Below, one piece after another: positions 7,901 through 8,077 of a stretch of 8,077 bases of DNA (position 1 is its first letter; each line of letters opens with the position of its first letter). Source of the DNA: Humisphaera sp. (GTDB lineage Bacteria; Planctomycetota; Phycisphaerae; Tepidisphaerales; Tepidisphaeraceae). The stretch lies in NCBI GenBank assembly GCA_025351525.1, contig JANXVV010000214.1:1-8077 (forward strand), read 5' to 3'. A model generated the notes under the pieces. That model was not told the origin of the DNA. It saw nothing but the letters and a program-made list of their open reading frames with translations, and did not search any database. The translations under genes were made by a program, and so were the position numbers.

Positions 7901-8077
7901 TTTTGCAGGGTTTGATCGATTATGCGCGAGCAGGAGGCGCCCGGCCCCATCTCCAGAAATAGCCGCACACCATCGGCGTAGGCGGAGTGGATGACGCGCG
8001 TGAAATCGAACGGTTGCATCGCCTGACCCACGATGGAATCGGCGGCGCTCTCGCGCGTCAGATCATACGACCGCCCC
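4984..8077 (-). CDS. PUFA-synthase-like polyketide synthase, C-terminal part: acyltransferase end plus two FabA-like dehydratase units (5' end outside window)
   Basis: About 1030 residues are visible and the frame is open to the right edge, so the true start lies beyond 8077; the GTG at 8031 is only an internal codon. In order of translation: (1) the tail of a malonyl/acyl-transferase domain (roughly 8077-7780) with the phrase FLEMGPGASCSRII, typical of PfaB-type domains; (2) a linker with a repeat insertion; (3) a first double-hotdog dehydratase, with a non-catalytic half near 7280-6950 (LPDEPLMLVDRI, IAVEAGQADLF) and a catalytic half with HFVDDRVMPG, His at 6493-6495; (4) a linker with a second insertion; (5) a second double-hotdog unit starting near 6065 (FGDRYRVFDHDRKIARLPGP), whose catalytic half has HFFEDPVWPGS, His at 5296-5298. 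Both catalytic halves have Glu 14 residues after the His, where FabA has Asp84. Family knowledge: such units introduce and shift double bonds in iterative PUFA synthases (PfaC). Having the acyltransferase fused ahead of them resembles myxobacterial Pfa3-like layouts. The product is not known. Confidence 0.88.
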   Translation of the reverse strand, partial: GRSYDLTRESAADSIVGQAMQPFDFTRVIHSAYADGVRLFLEMGPGASCSRIIDQTLQNRPHLARSACVAGQSGVLSLMRMLAALIAEGIPVNLDWLYGESISEIAVSPETPHVSVRVGGLPFKTPSLSAAFSNPPCGTGFQPVLAAQHSHRTLSSNDFSAPSRQHGLEALVTNEVPISLLPLIEQMAASQNVHAKAQESYLRLSQYNTVAMGEAIGFQMALLEAPGRAIETAPPIPAPRAIVFDRDLCIEYAIGSIAKVLGHDFAAADNYPTRVRLPDEPLMLVDRIVSVTGEPGSMTSGRVVTEHDIHPNAWYLDGGRIPTCIAVEAGQADLFLSGYLGIDALTKGLAVYRLLDAVVTFHRAMPEPGQTVVYDIAIDEFFFQGDTCLFRFHFDATVNGELLLTMRKGCAGFFTAAELAAGRGIVQTALDRRPISGKRPTDWVEPVPMRVESYSDAQVTALRRGDLSACFGEPFGGLNLRHPVGLPSGRMNLVHRVLKLDPAAGRYGLGQIVGEADIDPDDWFLTCHFVDDRVMPGTLMYECCLHTLRIFLLRMGWVGERDEVVYEPIPGVASQLKCRGQVTASTRKVQYEVTLKEVGYDAEGTPFALADALMYADGKPIVQTPNMSLRLSGLTREKIEALWQPVAWASHAHSSSNKNMGETPMPPLFNRDRITAFAIGKPSDAFGDRYRVFDHDRKIARLPGPPYQFLDRITSIQNAQPWVLAAGAVIEAEYDVPPDAWYFASNQQSDTSEMPFAVLLEVALQPCGWLAAYLGSALVSDVDMSFRNLGGSAVQSLAVLPDAGTLTTQIKITRVSNSGGMVIQHFDMSVRSRLGEVYRGDTYFGFFAKEALKNQVGIREATVYQPTDLETARGEKFDYPDQSPFPDQMMRMVDKVDLFDPIGGPAGLGFIRGTTTVDAQAWFFKAHFFEDPVWPGSLGLESFLQLLKVIAWRRWGTPSSAPHTQFQTLARGQKHTWVYRGQIIPTDVQVTVQAVVTHIDETQRTIRADGFLIIDGRVIYQMSDFAIRMG
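6077..6142. repeat. 66-base paired palindromic element inside the synthase gene (linker between dehydratase units)
   Basis: The 17-base sequence GGTGGCATGGGCGTCTC (6077-6093) is repeated as its exact reverse complement at 6126-6142. The left arm also folds on itself (CATGGGCG 6082-6089 with CGCCCATG 6093-6100). The total of 66 bases is exactly 22 codons, and it is read through in frame. It is a different family from the element at 7559-7667. Confidence 0.8.
7559..7667. repeat. Paired palindromic (REPIN-like) element inside the synthase gene (linker between acyltransferase and first dehydratase)
   Basis: Units at 7559-7588 and 7638-7667 face each other and match at 26 of 30 positions after reverse complementing, with the same CGGGCTTCCAGCCCG-type core as the element in oleC. 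They flank 49 bases. The whole element is translated without a stop, again giving TGFQPV. The flanked 49 bases do not look like those in the oleC element. Confidence 0.85.

Noticed and set aside
8029..8031. GTG at 8031 as the start of the synthase gene
   Set aside because: The frame continues without a stop to the right edge, and the first visible residues are already the C-terminal part of an acyltransferase domain, so the gene begins outside the window.

Overview
The window looks like chromosomal DNA from a planctomycete or close relative. The DNA is moderately GC-rich, and several different short palindromic repeat families lie inside and between genes; the best known is the unit reading GGCACGGGCTTCCAGCCCGTG or close variants. 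This assignment is an inference from repeat style and gene content, because no rRNA or tRNA is present.

All five real genes lie on the minus strand and are transcribed from right to left: a large polyketide/PUFA-synthase-like gene (5' end outside the window, stop at 4984), oleA (4934-3894), oleB (3718-2822), oleC (2825-1059) and oleD (1062-67). oleB/oleC and oleC/oleD overlap by four bases (ATGA). The big gene and oleA are 49 bases apart, and oleA and oleB are 175 bases apart, with a large inverted repeat in that gap. Everything fits one operon. The end of the operon near position 1 carries a hairpin but no clear terminator.

OleA-D form the complete head-to-head olefin pathway. OleA joins two acyl chains into a 2-alkyl-3-keto acid, OleD reduces it, OleC closes a beta-lactone with ATP, and OleB removes CO2 to leave a long internal cis-alkene. 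Key catalytic residues are recognisable in all four. The upstream gene ends with the tail of an acyltransferase domain followed by two FabA-like double-hotdog dehydratase units, as in PfaC-type (omega-3 PUFA synthase) proteins. The arrangement suggests that a dedicated iterative synthase makes an unsaturated acyl chain that OleA then condenses, giving a polyunsaturated hydrocarbon. The functional link is inferred from gene order.

The most unusual DNA-level feature is that three paired palindromic (REPIN-like) elements sit inside reading frames without breaking them: one in oleC and two in the synthase gene, all apparently in linkers or loops. A fourth, of another family, sits between oleA and oleB and may overlap the oleB ribosome binding site.
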